From: JBCBWG01 sp964579305
GTDB taxonomy: Bacteria; Pseudomonadota; Alphaproteobacteria; Rhizobiales; Hyphomicrobiaceae
Direction of reading: 5' to 3'
Assembly (NCBI GenBank): GCA_964579305.1
Contig: CAZOGY010000002.1
Coordinates: 1-64,000, forward strand
DNA length: 64,000 nucleotides
Shown here piece by piece: positions 17,158-26,153 of this stretch. A program made the position numbers and the translations under genes. The first letter of the stretch is position 1, and each line of letters begins with the position of its first letter. The notes below the pieces were generated by a model. It saw nothing but the letters and a program-made list of their open reading frames with translations, was not told where the DNA came from and ran no database searches.

Positions 17158-18675
17158 ATGGCTCGATCAAGCACGTCGGCAGGGGCAAAACTCGTCTTGG
17201 CGTTGATATCTCGACTTCATTTGCGCGCCCGCAAAGCCGTGGCGCTGGCAAGCCAAAAGCTGGGCCTGGCACTTATGCTGGGGGCGATCCTGTCAGTTTC
17301 GTATGCGCCCGCGTGGGCTGAGGAGCGCGCGCTGTCGATCTATAATCCTCGGAATGGGGAAAAGATCACGATCGTATTTAAGCGCAACGGCGCATTTGTT
17401 CCCGATGCCCTTGAGCGGTTGAATTGGTTTTTGCGCGACTGGCGCGAGAACGAGCCCACGAAAATGGACCCGCGGCTGTTTGATCTGCTTTGGGAAATGC
17501 AGCGCGAGCTTGGCAGTACGCGTCCCATCCATCTTGTGTCGGGCTATCGCTCGCCGAAAACGAATGCCTGGCTGCGCCGCACAAGCGGTGGCCAGGCCAA
17601 ACGTTCGCATCACATGTTCGGTCGCGCCATGGATGTCCACTTCCCGGACGTCTCGGTCCGCAAAATGCGCTATTCGGCCATGGTTCGGCAGGTGGGCGGC
17701 GTTGGCTATTACCCAACCTCATCGCTTCCGTTCGTGCACATCGACACCGGCCGCGTGCGCCACTGGCCGCGCATGGGGCGCACCGAGCTTGCACTGTTGT
17801 TTCCCAATGGCCGCTCAAAGCACGTCCCGTCCGACCGCAAAAGATTGCGGGCAGGGGATTTTCGTAAAGCACGCACGGCGGCGCCGCAGTTGGCCGCAGT
17901 CGTCTCGCGGTTCCACGATTTGCGCAAGAATGGCGCGGGCCGGCCGAACGTTCCGCAAATTCCTGATTGGTCAACGGGGACGCAGGTTGCCGCAGCCGTG
18001 CCTCGGCCTGTGACGCCGCCGCGGCCGCTTGCACTGGCAAGCCTGACACCCTCGGCTTTCGGCCGCCCCAGGATTGCGCCAGCGCCGCGCCTTGTCGCAA
18101 AGCCGAAATTGCTTGAGACGCCAGCTCGTCGTGAGGCGCGCGGCGACAGTCAACAGCGTTCTGAGCCCGATAATGGTCGTGCTCGCCAGAACTTAGAGCG
18201 TCGGATGCTTGCCAGGCTGGCCGCGCTGGCTTCGAATGCGATGCCGTTCACAAAGCCGGCGGGACCAGAGCGGGCAGCGCCGCCGGCCACGCTCCCAGCC
18301 GACGCGCGGTCTGGTCAACCCAACGCTACAAGCAACGCTGGTTGGGCGGTCGCACCGGCGTTTGATGAAGAACACCCCGACGAAATGTCCTATCGGCCGT
18401 TTCCCGTTGCACCGTATTTGACAGCCACGGCGTCGAGCGATGATGCCGTATTCGTACGCTTTGATAGGCCGGATGCGTCGCAAACGCTCGGCTTCGTGGA
18501 CGTCGCGGGCCAGCTTCCGTCGACCCGCATGATCGCAGGCCCTGGCCGCGTCAGCGCGCGGCGCCATCACCAGTTCGCCGGACCTGCAATCAAACCGTTG
18601 AAGCTGATCGTGCCGGAGCCAGCCACCAGACCTGGGCTTCAGCGCGTGCCCGGTGCGGTCGCATCGTCAAACTAA
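17158..18675 (+). CDS. DUF882 / YcbK-type peptidase (M15-like), exported
   Basis: 505 aa. The ATG at 17158 follows GGGGGACGG. The signal segment is residues about 30-54 (LGLALMLGAILSVSYAPAWA). The DUF882 domain spans about 58-205, with HLVSGYRSPKTNAWLR, the zinc-ligand pattern HHMFGRAMDVHF (His152, Asp159) and FVHIDTG (His194). The family resembles D,D-carboxypeptidases of the VanY/M15 fold and is expected to act on peptidoglycan peptides in the periplasm. The C-terminal 300 residues are Pro/Ala/Arg-rich and not recognisable. It lies 240 bp downstream of the L,D-transpeptidase on the same strand. Confidence 0.88.
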   Translation: MARSSTSAGAKLVLALISRLHLRARKAVALASQKLGLALMLGAILSVSYAPAWAEERALSIYNPRNGEKITIVFKRNGAFVPDALERLNWFLRDWRENEPTKMDPRLFDLLWEMQRELGSTRPIHLVSGYRSPKTNAWLRRTSGGQAKRSHHMFGRAMDVHFPDVSVRKMRYSAMVRQVGGVGYYPTSSLPFVHIDTGRVRHWPRMGRTELALLFPNGRSKHVPSDRKRLRAGDFRKARTAAPQLAAVVSRFHDLRKNGAGRPNVPQIPDWSTGTQVAAAVPRPVTPPRPLALASLTPSAFGRPRIAPAPRLVAKPKLLETPARREARGDSQQRSEPDNGRARQNLERRMLARLAALASNAMPFTKPAGPERAAPPATLPADARSGQPNATSNAGWAVAPAFDEEHPDEMSYRPFPVAPYLTATASSDDAVFVRFDRPDASQTLGFVDVAGQLPSTRMIAGPGRVSARRHHQFAGPAIKPLKLIVPEPATRPGLQRVPGAVASSN

Positions 18676-18840
18676 AGCGTGTCGCATGAAATGCGCCTCG
18701 CTTGAGCTCTGTTGCGCTCACGGGCCGTTGGCCCTCCGCGGGGGCGGGCCGTTTTCGTGTCGATGTTTCGAACACGAACATCGATGGCCCGGCCCTCTTT
18801 GCGGCCGTGGGGCGTGAATCCGATTGGATGCGACATGCAT
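18675..18840 (+). repeat. structured dispersed repeat, copy 1 (about 166 bp)
   Basis: Aligned by hand, this stretch matches 27614-27780 with about 12 differences including one 1-nt gap. It starts AAGCGTGTCGCAT and ends GGATGCGACATGCAT, so the ends are imperfect inverted repeats (GTGTCGCAT against ATGCGACA). The core 18754-18783 contains TTCGTGT, CGATGTT, TCGA, ACACGAA and AACATCG, that is A-B-loop-A'-B'. Two hairpins are possible but mutually interlocked. GGGCC (18746-18750) and GGCCC (18786-18790) flank the core, and a GGGCC-GTT-GGCCC hairpin lies at 18722-18734. It begins at the last base of the DUF882 stop codon. Confidence 0.85.
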
Positions 18841-18942
18841 TCGGCGTTTTGCAATTCCCGGCGATTGATGGGCCAGTGGCGCGCGCCTACGCCCACCGCA
18901 ACGCCCGAGCCCGCGCCCATCTGAAGCCGCCGATGGCTGATT

Positions 18943-20136
18943 TCAGACCACCGTCTCCGAGCGCAGCCTTGCGATTGCATCGCTATCGTAGCCAAGCTCC
19001 TTGAGAACTTCTTCGGTTTCAGCGCCGCGTGCGGGCGCGCTGCGGGCCAGGCGACTTGGTGTCCGCGTGAGAACAACGGGCTGCGCAACCGCGCGTGTTT
19101 GACCAAAGGGCTCCGTTTCCAGCGCTTCGGCAATACCGAGATGGGCCACCTGCGGGTCGGCGAAGACCTGGTCGATCGTGTTGATCGGACCGCAAGGCAC
19201 GCTTGCCGCGGTCAGCATTTCCACCCATTCCGCGCTTGTTCGGGTCACCATGACCTCTTCGATGAGCTCATACATGCGCTCGCGGTTTTCGCGGCGCGCA
19301 TCATCGGTGGCGAAGCGGGCGTCTTCCAGCCATTCGGTTTTGCCAACGGCCTCGCAGAAACGCGCAAATATGACATCGCCCGCAACAGCGAGGTTCACCG
19401 CGCCGTCCTTCGTGCGGATCATGTTGGTGGGCACGCTGGTCGGATGCTCATTGCCGACCTGATGGGGGACCTCGCCAGCCATCAACCAACGCGCGGCCTG
19501 GAAATCCAACATAAAAATCTGCGCTTGCAGCAGCGAAGTATGCAGCCATTGCCCCTCGCCGGATTTCTCCCGTTCGACAAGTGCGGTCAGAACACCAATC
19601 GCGCAAAACAGACCGGCCGTGAGGTCCGCGACTGGAATGCCAACGCGCATGGGGCCGCGGCCCGGCTCGCCGGTGACTGACATGAGACCGCCCATGCCCT
19701 GGGCGATCTGGTCAAAGCCGGGCCGCTTCGCGTAGGGCCCGTCCTGGCCGAACCCGGAAATGCTGGCGAGGATGATCTTTGGATTGCGGGCTTTGAGGGC
19801 TTCGTAATCCAGCCCCAATCGCGATTTCACGTCTGGACGGAAGTTCTCGATCACCACGTCGGCGGTTTCAACCAGCTTGAGAAGGATTTCGCGGCCCTCG
19901 TCAGATTTCAAGTTGAGCGTGATCGACCGTTTGTTGCGCTGCAGGTTTTGAAAATCCGGCGAAGCCCGGCCAGCGCCCAAAGCGCCTTCGGCCTCAAGGG
20001 CTTCGGGTTGTTCCACTTTAATGACGTCGGCGCCCCAGTCGGCCAGCTGGCGGACGGCGGTCGGTCCGGAGCGCACGCGCGTGAGGTCTATCACCCGAAT
20101 ATGCGACAGGGCGGTTGATGCAGCTTGATGTGGCAT
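18943..20136 (-). CDS. family III CoA-transferase (CaiB/BaiF type)
   Basis: 397 aa from ATG 20136, preceded by GAGGAGAC; the longer frame is rejected. The N-terminus has VIDLTRVRSGPTAVRQLADWGADVIKVE, given here as VIDLTRVRSGP followed by ADWGADVIKVE. Further hallmarks are NKRSITLNLKS, the catalytic-Asp region RPGFDQIAQGMGGLMS, and RVGIPVADLTAG. Members move CoA between acyl groups in the cytoplasm (formyl-CoA, carnitine or 2-methylacyl-CoA substrates), and the substrate is not predictable from this sequence. The gene stands alone: it converges on DUF882 and is 139 bp from gapR on the same strand. Confidence 0.92.
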   Translation of the reverse strand: MPHQAASTALSHIRVIDLTRVRSGPTAVRQLADWGADVIKVEQPEALEAEGALGAGRASPDFQNLQRNKRSITLNLKSDEGREILLKLVETADVVIENFRPDVKSRLGLDYEALKARNPKIILASISGFGQDGPYAKRPGFDQIAQGMGGLMSVTGEPGRGPMRVGIPVADLTAGLFCAIGVLTALVEREKSGEGQWLHTSLLQAQIFMLDFQAARWLMAGEVPHQVGNEHPTSVPTNMIRTKDGAVNLAVAGDVIFARFCEAVGKTEWLEDARFATDDARRENRERMYELIEEVMVTRTSAEWVEMLTAASVPCGPINTIDQVFADPQVAHLGIAEALETEPFGQTRAVAQPVVLTRTPSRLARSAPARGAETEEVLKELGYDSDAIARLRSETVV

Positions 20137-20275
20137 TGGCGTCTCCTCAGCGTTAGCGGTTTTCTGCGACCGCCCGGACCACCCGTAGCCGGGTGTGTTG
20201 CTGAATGAGACCATGTTCCAGCGCGCGCGGAAAGGGCCTGAACGGCAGGCCCGCCCCGCGCGGGCCTGATGGACG

Positions 20276-20566
20276 CTATTCCGCGGCCATCAGATGGTCA
20301 GGCATTTGCGGCATGTCTTCATCGGCCATGCCAAGCGCATGCAGGTAGACGTCGAGGATCGCCTGCTCTTCCTGGCGTTCGTCACGTCCCTTCTTGCGCA
20401 GGCGGATGATTTGGCGCAGCGCCTTGACGTCAAAGCCGACGGCCTTGGCCTCGGCGAACTTGTCCTTGATGTCGTCGGCGATCGATTTCTTGTCTTCTTC
20501 AAGCCGTTCGATCTGTTCGATGAACTGACGAAGCTGCTGCTGGGTCGCGTTGTTCATGGAAATCAT
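20276..20566 (-). CDS. gapR: GapR-family nucleoid-associated DNA-binding protein (DUF2312)
   Basis: 96 aa from ATG 20566, with AGAGGA five bases upstream; ATG 20557 is an alternative. The sequence shows the GapR coiled-coil and DNA-clamp core: LRQFIEQIERLEEDKKSI, FAEAKAVGFDVKALRQII, RLRKKGRDERQEEQAILDVYL, of which the last is split here as RLRKKGRDERQEE and AILDVYL. GapR binds overtwisted DNA ahead of replication and transcription forks, helps topoisomerases, and is largely confined to alphaproteobacteria, so it is a useful taxonomic marker. The acidic tail (MADEDMPQMPDHLMAAE) is variable in the family. Confidence 0.92.
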   Translation of the reverse strand: MISMNNATQQQLRQFIEQIERLEEDKKSIADDIKDKFAEAKAVGFDVKALRQIIRLRKKGRDERQEEQAILDVYLHALGMADEDMPQMPDHLMAAE

Positions 20567-21355
20567 GCGCATCCTCTTGCGGAACTGGTCGGGCACGCAA
20601 GCCCGCGGTGGCCACGCAGGGGTGGTCCAGGGGCACGCGATAACGCCGAATGAGCGCGAGCGTGCGGTCTGCCTCGCTGGCCATCGCATGGCATGGCATT
20701 TGTCAGCGACACCGCCGCGGCACGCACTCGTTTGGGTCAGGACGCATTACTTGTGTGACGGGGACGCTAGGGGACCAAAGCGGCTGGGATCAAGCGCGTC
20801 AGCCAAGTCCTCCCCAACTTGCAGACACATTTTAGGATCGCGGTTGAGATGACGCACCGCGTCCGCCGGCTTCCGGCCCCATCAGCACGCTGGTGCAATG
20901 GTCTGTCGCGGCGCAAGCAGATGGACGCACAATCTGCCGCAGAACGGCGCTATGGCGTTCATCGCACCGCCTTTTCGGCGCTGCAATTTGCCCGCTGCCA
21001 ATTCCTTGTAACGTGGGGCGAAATCTGATCTAAGCAAAGTAGGTCAGCGTTTCTGACCTATATCCATGGCTTCTTTGTCCAACATCTGGTTCGCAAGACG
21101 TGACAAGCGCGCGTGACAACTCGGTGCCCGGCGCACAAGCGCAGATCGCGACGCCATGCGGCGATCGGAGCACGTTCGCGCACGCCCGCGCCAAGGCCCG
21201 TGCGGCGCGCGCGCGCACGCGAAAACGTGCGCTTGGACAAGCATAACGACCGGCGGCTGTCTTGCCTGCCACGCCAGCGACCGGCGAAAAGGTCGACCAG
21301 ACACACAACTCAGACCGCCGAGCCCGCCGCTCTTGAGCCGAGAAAGGTCCAGCGC
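20567..21355. promoter_or_regulatory. long divergent intergenic region (gapR / gltB)
   Basis: 789 bp with no gene I can support. Short frames in it lack ribosome-binding sites and conserved features. It must hold the gapR and gltB promoters. The one distinct element is the palindrome at 21040-21060, listed separately. The 21150-21260 stretch is very rich in GCGC/CGCG and is open in the gltB frame upstream of the true start, but it has no gltB-like sequence. Confidence 0.4.
21040..21060. promoter_or_regulatory. perfect palindrome TAGGTCAG-CGTTT-CTGACCTA upstream of gltB
   Basis: Two 8-bp arms are perfectly complementary around a 5-bp spacer, about 300 bp upstream of the gltB start. The symmetry and spacing resemble a dimer-type operator more than a terminator, as no T-run adjoins. 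The binding protein is unknown. Control of glutamate synthase is the obvious possibility but is inferred. Confidence 0.4.
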
Positions 21356-24300
21356 ATGACATCGCAACGACTTCCCCTAGGCATCGCACCTGCCCCCAAG
21401 GCTTCGGGCCTGTTCGACCCGAAACGCGAGTTCGATGCGTGCGGCGTCGGTTTCATCGCGAACCTCAAAGGGGTCAAGTCGCATAAGATCGTCGCGGACG
21501 CGCTTTACATCCTTGAAAACCTGGAGCACCGCGGCGCCACCGGTGCCGACCCGCTGACGGGCGATGGCGCTGGCATCTTGCTTCAAATCCCGCATGCGTT
21601 CTTTGTTGCGGAATGCCAAAAGCTCGGCTTCGACCTGCCTGACGCCGGCGATTATGCGGTGGGTCAGGTGTTCCTGCCGGCCGATGCCAGACTGCGGGCA
21701 CATTGCACGAACGTTTGGAACCGGATCACGCGCGAGCGGGGCTTTGAGGTTTTGGGTTGGCGCGAAGTGCCGGTGGACAACACCAAGCTTTCCCAAGCGG
21801 TATCTGCGACCGAGCCGTCCCATTTTCAGGTCTTTATTCGCCGTCCCGAGCAGCTCGACGAGCGCGCTTTCGAACGGCAGCTTTTCATTGCGCGTAAGAT
21901 GATTTCGAACGCGATTTATGCCGCTTACAAAGGCCGCGACATCGGCCACTACGTCGTCAGCCTGTCGACGCGAACAGTCGTCTACAAAGGCATGTTCCTG
22001 TCGTATCAGGTCAAACAGTATTATCAGGACCTGTCCGATCCGCGCGTGGAAAGCGCGATGGCGCTGGTCCACCAGCGGTTTTCAACCAACACCTTCCCAT
22101 CTTGGAAGCTGGCTCACCCCTACCGGATGGTTGCCCACAACGGCGAGATCAACACCTTGCGCGGCAACGTCAATTGGATGGCCGCGCGTCAGGCATCGGT
22201 ATCTTCGCCGCTGTTTGGTGAGGACATCTCCAAACTCTGGCCGATCTCTTATGAGGGCCAGTCGGACACGGCGTGTTTCGACAACGCTCTCGAATTTCTG
22301 ACGATGGGCGGATACAGCCTTGCCCATGCGGCGATGATGCTGATCCCGGAGGCTTGGGCGGGGAACCCGCTGATGAGCGAAGATCGGCGTGCGTTTTACC
22401 AGTATCACGCCGCGCTTATGGAGCCGTGGGATGGCCCCGCAGCGGTTGCATTCACCGACGGCCGCCAAATCGGCGCGACGCTCGACAGAAACGGCCTGCG
22501 CCCGGCGCGCTATCTCGTGACCAAGGATGATATGGTCGTGATGGCGTCTGAGGCCGGTACGCTTCCGGTCGCTGAAGACAACATTGTCGAGAAGTGGCGC
22601 CTGCAGCCCGGCAAGATGCTGCTCATCGATCTTGAGGAAGGCCGGATCATCGGCGATGACGACCTCAAGCGCGAGCTTGCAGCCGCGCTGCCCTACGAGC
22701 AGTGGCTCGCGAAAGTGCAAATCGAGGTCGGCGACCTGCCGCTGCCGGACAGCATTTCGCATGCGGATACGTCCGATGCGTCGCTGCTCGATCTGCAGCA
22801 GTCATTTGGCTACACCGAAGAAAGCCTCAAATTCCTGATGGCGCCAATGGCGGTGACCGGCCAGGAAGCGGTCGGCTCCATGGGCACCGACACGCCACTG
22901 TCGGCCTTGTCATCGAAGCCGAAACTTCTGCACACCTATTTCAAACAGAATTTCGCGCAGGTCACCAACCCTCCGATTGATCCGATCCGCGAAGAGCTCG
23001 TCATGAGCCTCGTGTCGTATATCGGGCCACGGCCGAACATCCTCGATTTGGAAGGGACTGCGAAAACGAAGCGGCTTGAGGTTTATCAGCCAATCCTGAC
23101 GAACGCGGACCTGGAGCGGGTCCGCACCATTGGCGATGTGCCCGACAATAACTTCTCGTCGCTCACAATCGATATCACGTACCCGGCGGAATACGGCGCT
23201 GACGGCATGGAAGCCGCGCTCGATGTTGTGTGCGCGGAAGCTGAGGAAGCCGTGCGCGCCGGTGCGTGCAACATCATCATCCTATCTGACCGCAAGACCT
23301 GCGCTGAGCGGATTGCGATCCCGTCGCTGTTGGCGACAAGCGCCGTGCACCACCACCTGATCCGCCAAGGGCTGCGCACCTCGGTCGGCCTTGTCGTGGA
23401 GACTGGTGAAGCGCACGAGGTCAACCAGTTTGCGACGTTGGCCGGTTATGGCGCCGAGGCGATCAACCCGTATCTCGCGTTTGACACCATCGACGCCATT
23501 CGCGGCGATATCGACGACGGGCTGAGCCGGGATGATGCGTTTTCGCGCTACATCAAAGCCGTCGACAAAGGTCTTTTGAAAGTGATGTCCAAGATGGGCA
23601 TCTCGACCTATCAATCGTATTGCGGTGCGCAGATCTTCGACGCGGTTGGCCTCGCAACACCGTTTGTCGACAAATACTTCACTGGAACGCACAGCCAGGT
23701 TGAAGGCGTTGGCCTTGAGGAGATCGCCCGCGAAACGGTCGCACGCCATTCACGCGCGTTCATCGATGATCCAACCCTGGAACACGGGCTCGATGTTGGT
23801 GGCGAATACGCATTTCGTATCCGCGGTGAGGCCCATGCCTGGCGTCCCGATACCGTCGCCGATCTGCAGCACTCCGTCCGCGGCAACCTTCCAGAAAAAT
23901 ACCTGACGTATGCGGAGGCCTTGAACCGCCAATCTTCGCAGTTGATGACGCTGCGCGGCATGTTCCGGATCAAATCGGCAGAAGAGACCGGCCGCGCGCC
24001 GGTGCCGCTCGATGACGTGGAACCTGCCAGTGAGATCGTCAAACGGTTTGCGACGGGGGCGATGAGCCTGGGATCGATCAGTCCTGAGGCGCACGAGACC
24101 CTTGCCATCGCCATGAACCGCATTGGCGGACGCTCCAATACCGGTGAGGGTGGTGAGGAGCCGCATCGCTTCAAGCGGGATGACAGCGGCGACAGCCGGC
24201 GCTCGGCGATCAAGCAGGTGGCCTCAGGCAGGTTTGGCGTCACGACGGAGTATCTTGCCAATTCCGACATGATGCAGATCAAGATGGCGCAAGGGGCCAA

Positions 24301-26074
24301 GCCTGGTGAGGGCGGTCAGTTGCCTGGCCACAAGGTCGATCAGCGGATCGCGAAGGTGCGCCACTCAACGCCGGGCGTTGGCTTGATCTCGCCTCCGCCG
24401 CACCACGACATCTATTCGATCGAGGACCTCGCGCAGCTTATCTTCGATTTGAAAAACGTGAACCCGGACGGCGATGTGTCGGTGAAGCTGGTTTCTGAGG
24501 TTGGCGTTGGCACGGTTGCGGCTGGTGTTTCGAAAGCCCGCGCGGATCACGTGACGATCTCAGGGTTTGAAGGCGGGACTGGCGCGTCGCCACTCACCTC
24601 GATTAAGCATGCCGGTTCGCCATGGGAGATCGGCCTGGCTGAAACGCATCAGACGCTGGTGGCCAACGAACTGCGCGGGCGGATTGCGGTGCAGGTCGAT
24701 GGCGGTTTGCGAACAGGCCGCGACGTGGTTGTCGGCGCGCTGCTTGGCGCTGACGAATTCGGCTTCTCCACGGCGCCGCTGATCGCGGCTGGCTGTATCA
24801 TGATGCGCAAGTGCCATCTGAATACATGCCCCGTTGGGATCGCCACGCAGGACCCCGTGCTGCGCGCACGCTTCAAGGGCAAGCCAGAGCACGTCATCAA
24901 CTTCTTCTTCTATGTCGCAGAAGAAGTCCGCGCGCTCATGGCGGAGATGGGCTTTCGCACCTTTGATGAGATGATCGGGCAGTCAGACGTCCTCGATAAG
25001 GATCATGCGATCGCGCACTGGAAGGCGCGCGGCCTCGACTTCTCGAAGCTTTTTGCGAAGCCGGACGCGCCGGAAGGTGTCGCGATCCATAATTCGGAAC
25101 GACAGGACCACGGCCTTGAAAAGGTGTTCGACAATAAGCTGATCGAGCTTGCGTCACCAGCGTTGGAAAGCCGGACACCGGTCAAGCATGAGTTGGAGAT
25201 TTCCAACCGAGACCGTTCGACGGGTGCAATGCTCTCTGGCCAGGTCGCCAAGCGCTATGGTCACGAAGGGCTTGCCGAAGACACCATCTATTTCCAGCTC
25301 AAGGGCACGGCGGGACAGGCGTTCGGCGCGTGGGTGGCGCACGGTGTCACGCTGGATCTGGTTGGCGAGGCCAATGATTACGTCGGCAAGGGCCTTTCCG
25401 GCGGCAAGTTGATTGTCCGGCCTGATCCGTCGTCTGGCATTGATCCCGACCGCAGCATCATTGTTGGCAACACCGTTTTGTACGGTGCGATCACGGGTGA
25501 GTGCTATTTCCGCGGCATCGCGGGCGAGCGGTTTGCAGTCCGCAATTCCGGCGCCGTTGCGGTGGTCGAGGGCACGGGTGACCACGGCTGCGAGTACATG
25601 ACGGGCGGCGTCGTCGTCGTGCTCGGCGGGACCGGGCGCAACTTTGCGGCCGGGATGTCGGGTGGCATTGCCTATGTGCTCGATGAAGACGGCACGTTCG
25701 ATCAGCGCTGCAACCTCGCCATGGTCGATCTGTTGCCGATCCCGGCGGAAGAAGAGGCGATGGCGAAACACCATGGCGGCGCGGGCGCGCTGGAAAGCCA
25801 TGGCCTTGTCGATGTGATGCGCGACATGACCGGTCAAGATGCGGAGCGTTTGCGCACCTTGATCGAGCGCCACGCGCATTACACCAACTCAGCCAAAGCC
25901 CAGACCATTCTTGGCGATTGGGAAACATGGCTGCCGAAGTTCCGCAAGGTCATGCCTTATGAATACAAGCGTGCCCTGGAAGAGATGGCGCGCGCACAAG
26001 CGGCTGACACCACCGGTTTTGACGTCTTGGAAATTGGCGTGAAAACCGGCGGCGGGTCCGAGAAAGTGAATTGA
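21356..26074 (+). CDS. gltB: glutamate synthase (NADPH) large subunit
   Basis: 1572 aa. ATG 21356 is chosen; the in-frame extension upstream is Arg-rich and not conserved. A propeptide of 28 residues would be removed before Cys29 (DACGVGFIANL), the Ntn glutaminase nucleophile. HRGATGADPLTGDGAG and HNGEINTLRGNVNW mark the amidotransferase domain. The central and synthase domains follow, with TNPPIDPIRE, GGRSNTGEGGEEP and QVASGRFGVTTEYL. The [3Fe-4S] cysteines are Cys1147, Cys1153 and Cys1158. The C-terminal GXGXG beta-helix (GGVVVVLGGTGRNFAAGMSG) ends it. The enzyme makes glutamate from glutamine and 2-oxoglutarate with GltD, 79 bp downstream. Confidence 0.98.
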   Translation: MTSQRLPLGIAPAPKASGLFDPKREFDACGVGFIANLKGVKSHKIVADALYILENLEHRGATGADPLTGDGAGILLQIPHAFFVAECQKLGFDLPDAGDYAVGQVFLPADARLRAHCTNVWNRITRERGFEVLGWREVPVDNTKLSQAVSATEPSHFQVFIRRPEQLDERAFERQLFIARKMISNAIYAAYKGRDIGHYVVSLSTRTVVYKGMFLSYQVKQYYQDLSDPRVESAMALVHQRFSTNTFPSWKLAHPYRMVAHNGEINTLRGNVNWMAARQASVSSPLFGEDISKLWPISYEGQSDTACFDNALEFLTMGGYSLAHAAMMLIPEAWAGNPLMSEDRRAFYQYHAALMEPWDGPAAVAFTDGRQIGATLDRNGLRPARYLVTKDDMVVMASEAGTLPVAEDNIVEKWRLQPGKMLLIDLEEGRIIGDDDLKRELAAALPYEQWLAKVQIEVGDLPLPDSISHADTSDASLLDLQQSFGYTEESLKFLMAPMAVTGQEAVGSMGTDTPLSALSSKPKLLHTYFKQNFAQVTNPPIDPIREELVMSLVSYIGPRPNILDLEGTAKTKRLEVYQPILTNADLERVRTIGDVPDNNFSSLTIDITYPAEYGADGMEAALDVVCAEAEEAVRAGACNIIILSDRKTCAERIAIPSLLATSAVHHHLIRQGLRTSVGLVVETGEAHEVNQFATLAGYGAEAINPYLAFDTIDAIRGDIDDGLSRDDAFSRYIKAVDKGLLKVMSKMGISTYQSYCGAQIFDAVGLATPFVDKYFTGTHSQVEGVGLEEIARETVARHSRAFIDDPTLEHGLDVGGEYAFRIRGEAHAWRPDTVADLQHSVRGNLPEKYLTYAEALNRQSSQLMTLRGMFRIKSAEETGRAPVPLDDVEPASEIVKRFATGAMSLGSISPEAHETLAIAMNRIGGRSNTGEGGEEPHRFKRDDSGDSRRSAIKQVASGRFGVTTEYLANSDMMQIKMAQGAKPGEGGQLPGHKVDQRIAKVRHSTPGVGLISPPPHHDIYSIEDLAQLIFDLKNVNPDGDVSVKLVSEVGVGTVAAGVSKARADHVTISGFEGGTGASPLTSIKHAGSPWEIGLAETHQTLVANELRGRIAVQVDGGLRTGRDVVVGALLGADEFGFSTAPLIAAGCIMMRKCHLNTCPVGIATQDPVLRARFKGKPEHVINFFFYVAEEVRALMAEMGFRTFDEMIGQSDVLDKDHAIAHWKARGLDFSKLFAKPDAPEGVAIHNSERQDHGLEKVFDNKLIELASPALESRTPVKHELEISNRDRSTGAMLSGQVAKRYGHEGLAEDTIYFQLKGTAGQAFGAWVAHGVTLDLVGEANDYVGKGLSGGKLIVRPDPSSGIDPDRSIIVGNTVLYGAITGECYFRGIAGERFAVRNSGAVAVVEGTGDHGCEYMTGGVVVVLGGTGRNFAAGMSGGIAYVLDEDGTFDQRCNLAMVDLLPIPAEEEAMAKHHGGAGALESHGLVDVMRDMTGQDAERLRTLIERHAHYTNSAKAQTILGDWETWLPKFRKVMPYEYKRALEEMARAQAADTTGFDVLEIGVKTGGGSEKVN

Positions 26075-26153
26075 GGCGGCCGCACTGGGCCAACACCTGC
26101 GCCTTTCAGTGGATCCGACTGAACAGCGACGAACAGAACTGACAGGAAACACC

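Noticed and set aside
18590..18781. Minus-strand ORF starting MFVFETSTRKRP
   Set aside because: It reads across repeat copy 1 and into the DUF882 gene. The similar ORF at 27482-27721 arises only because the repeat is duplicated, and neither has a ribosome-binding site.
20689..20703. TGGCATGGCATTTGT as a sigma-54 promoter for gltB
   Set aside because: The invariant GC of the -12 element is GT, and it lies about 650 bp from the gltB start.
20819..21028. Short plus-strand ORF in the gapR/gltB gap
   Set aside because: No ribosome-binding site, no conserved motif, and GC-driven open frames are common in this DNA.
21113..21355. N-terminal extension of gltB from an earlier in-frame ATG
   Set aside because: The extension is Arg-rich and unlike any GltB propeptide. 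ATG 21356 places the catalytic Cys at residue 29, as expected.
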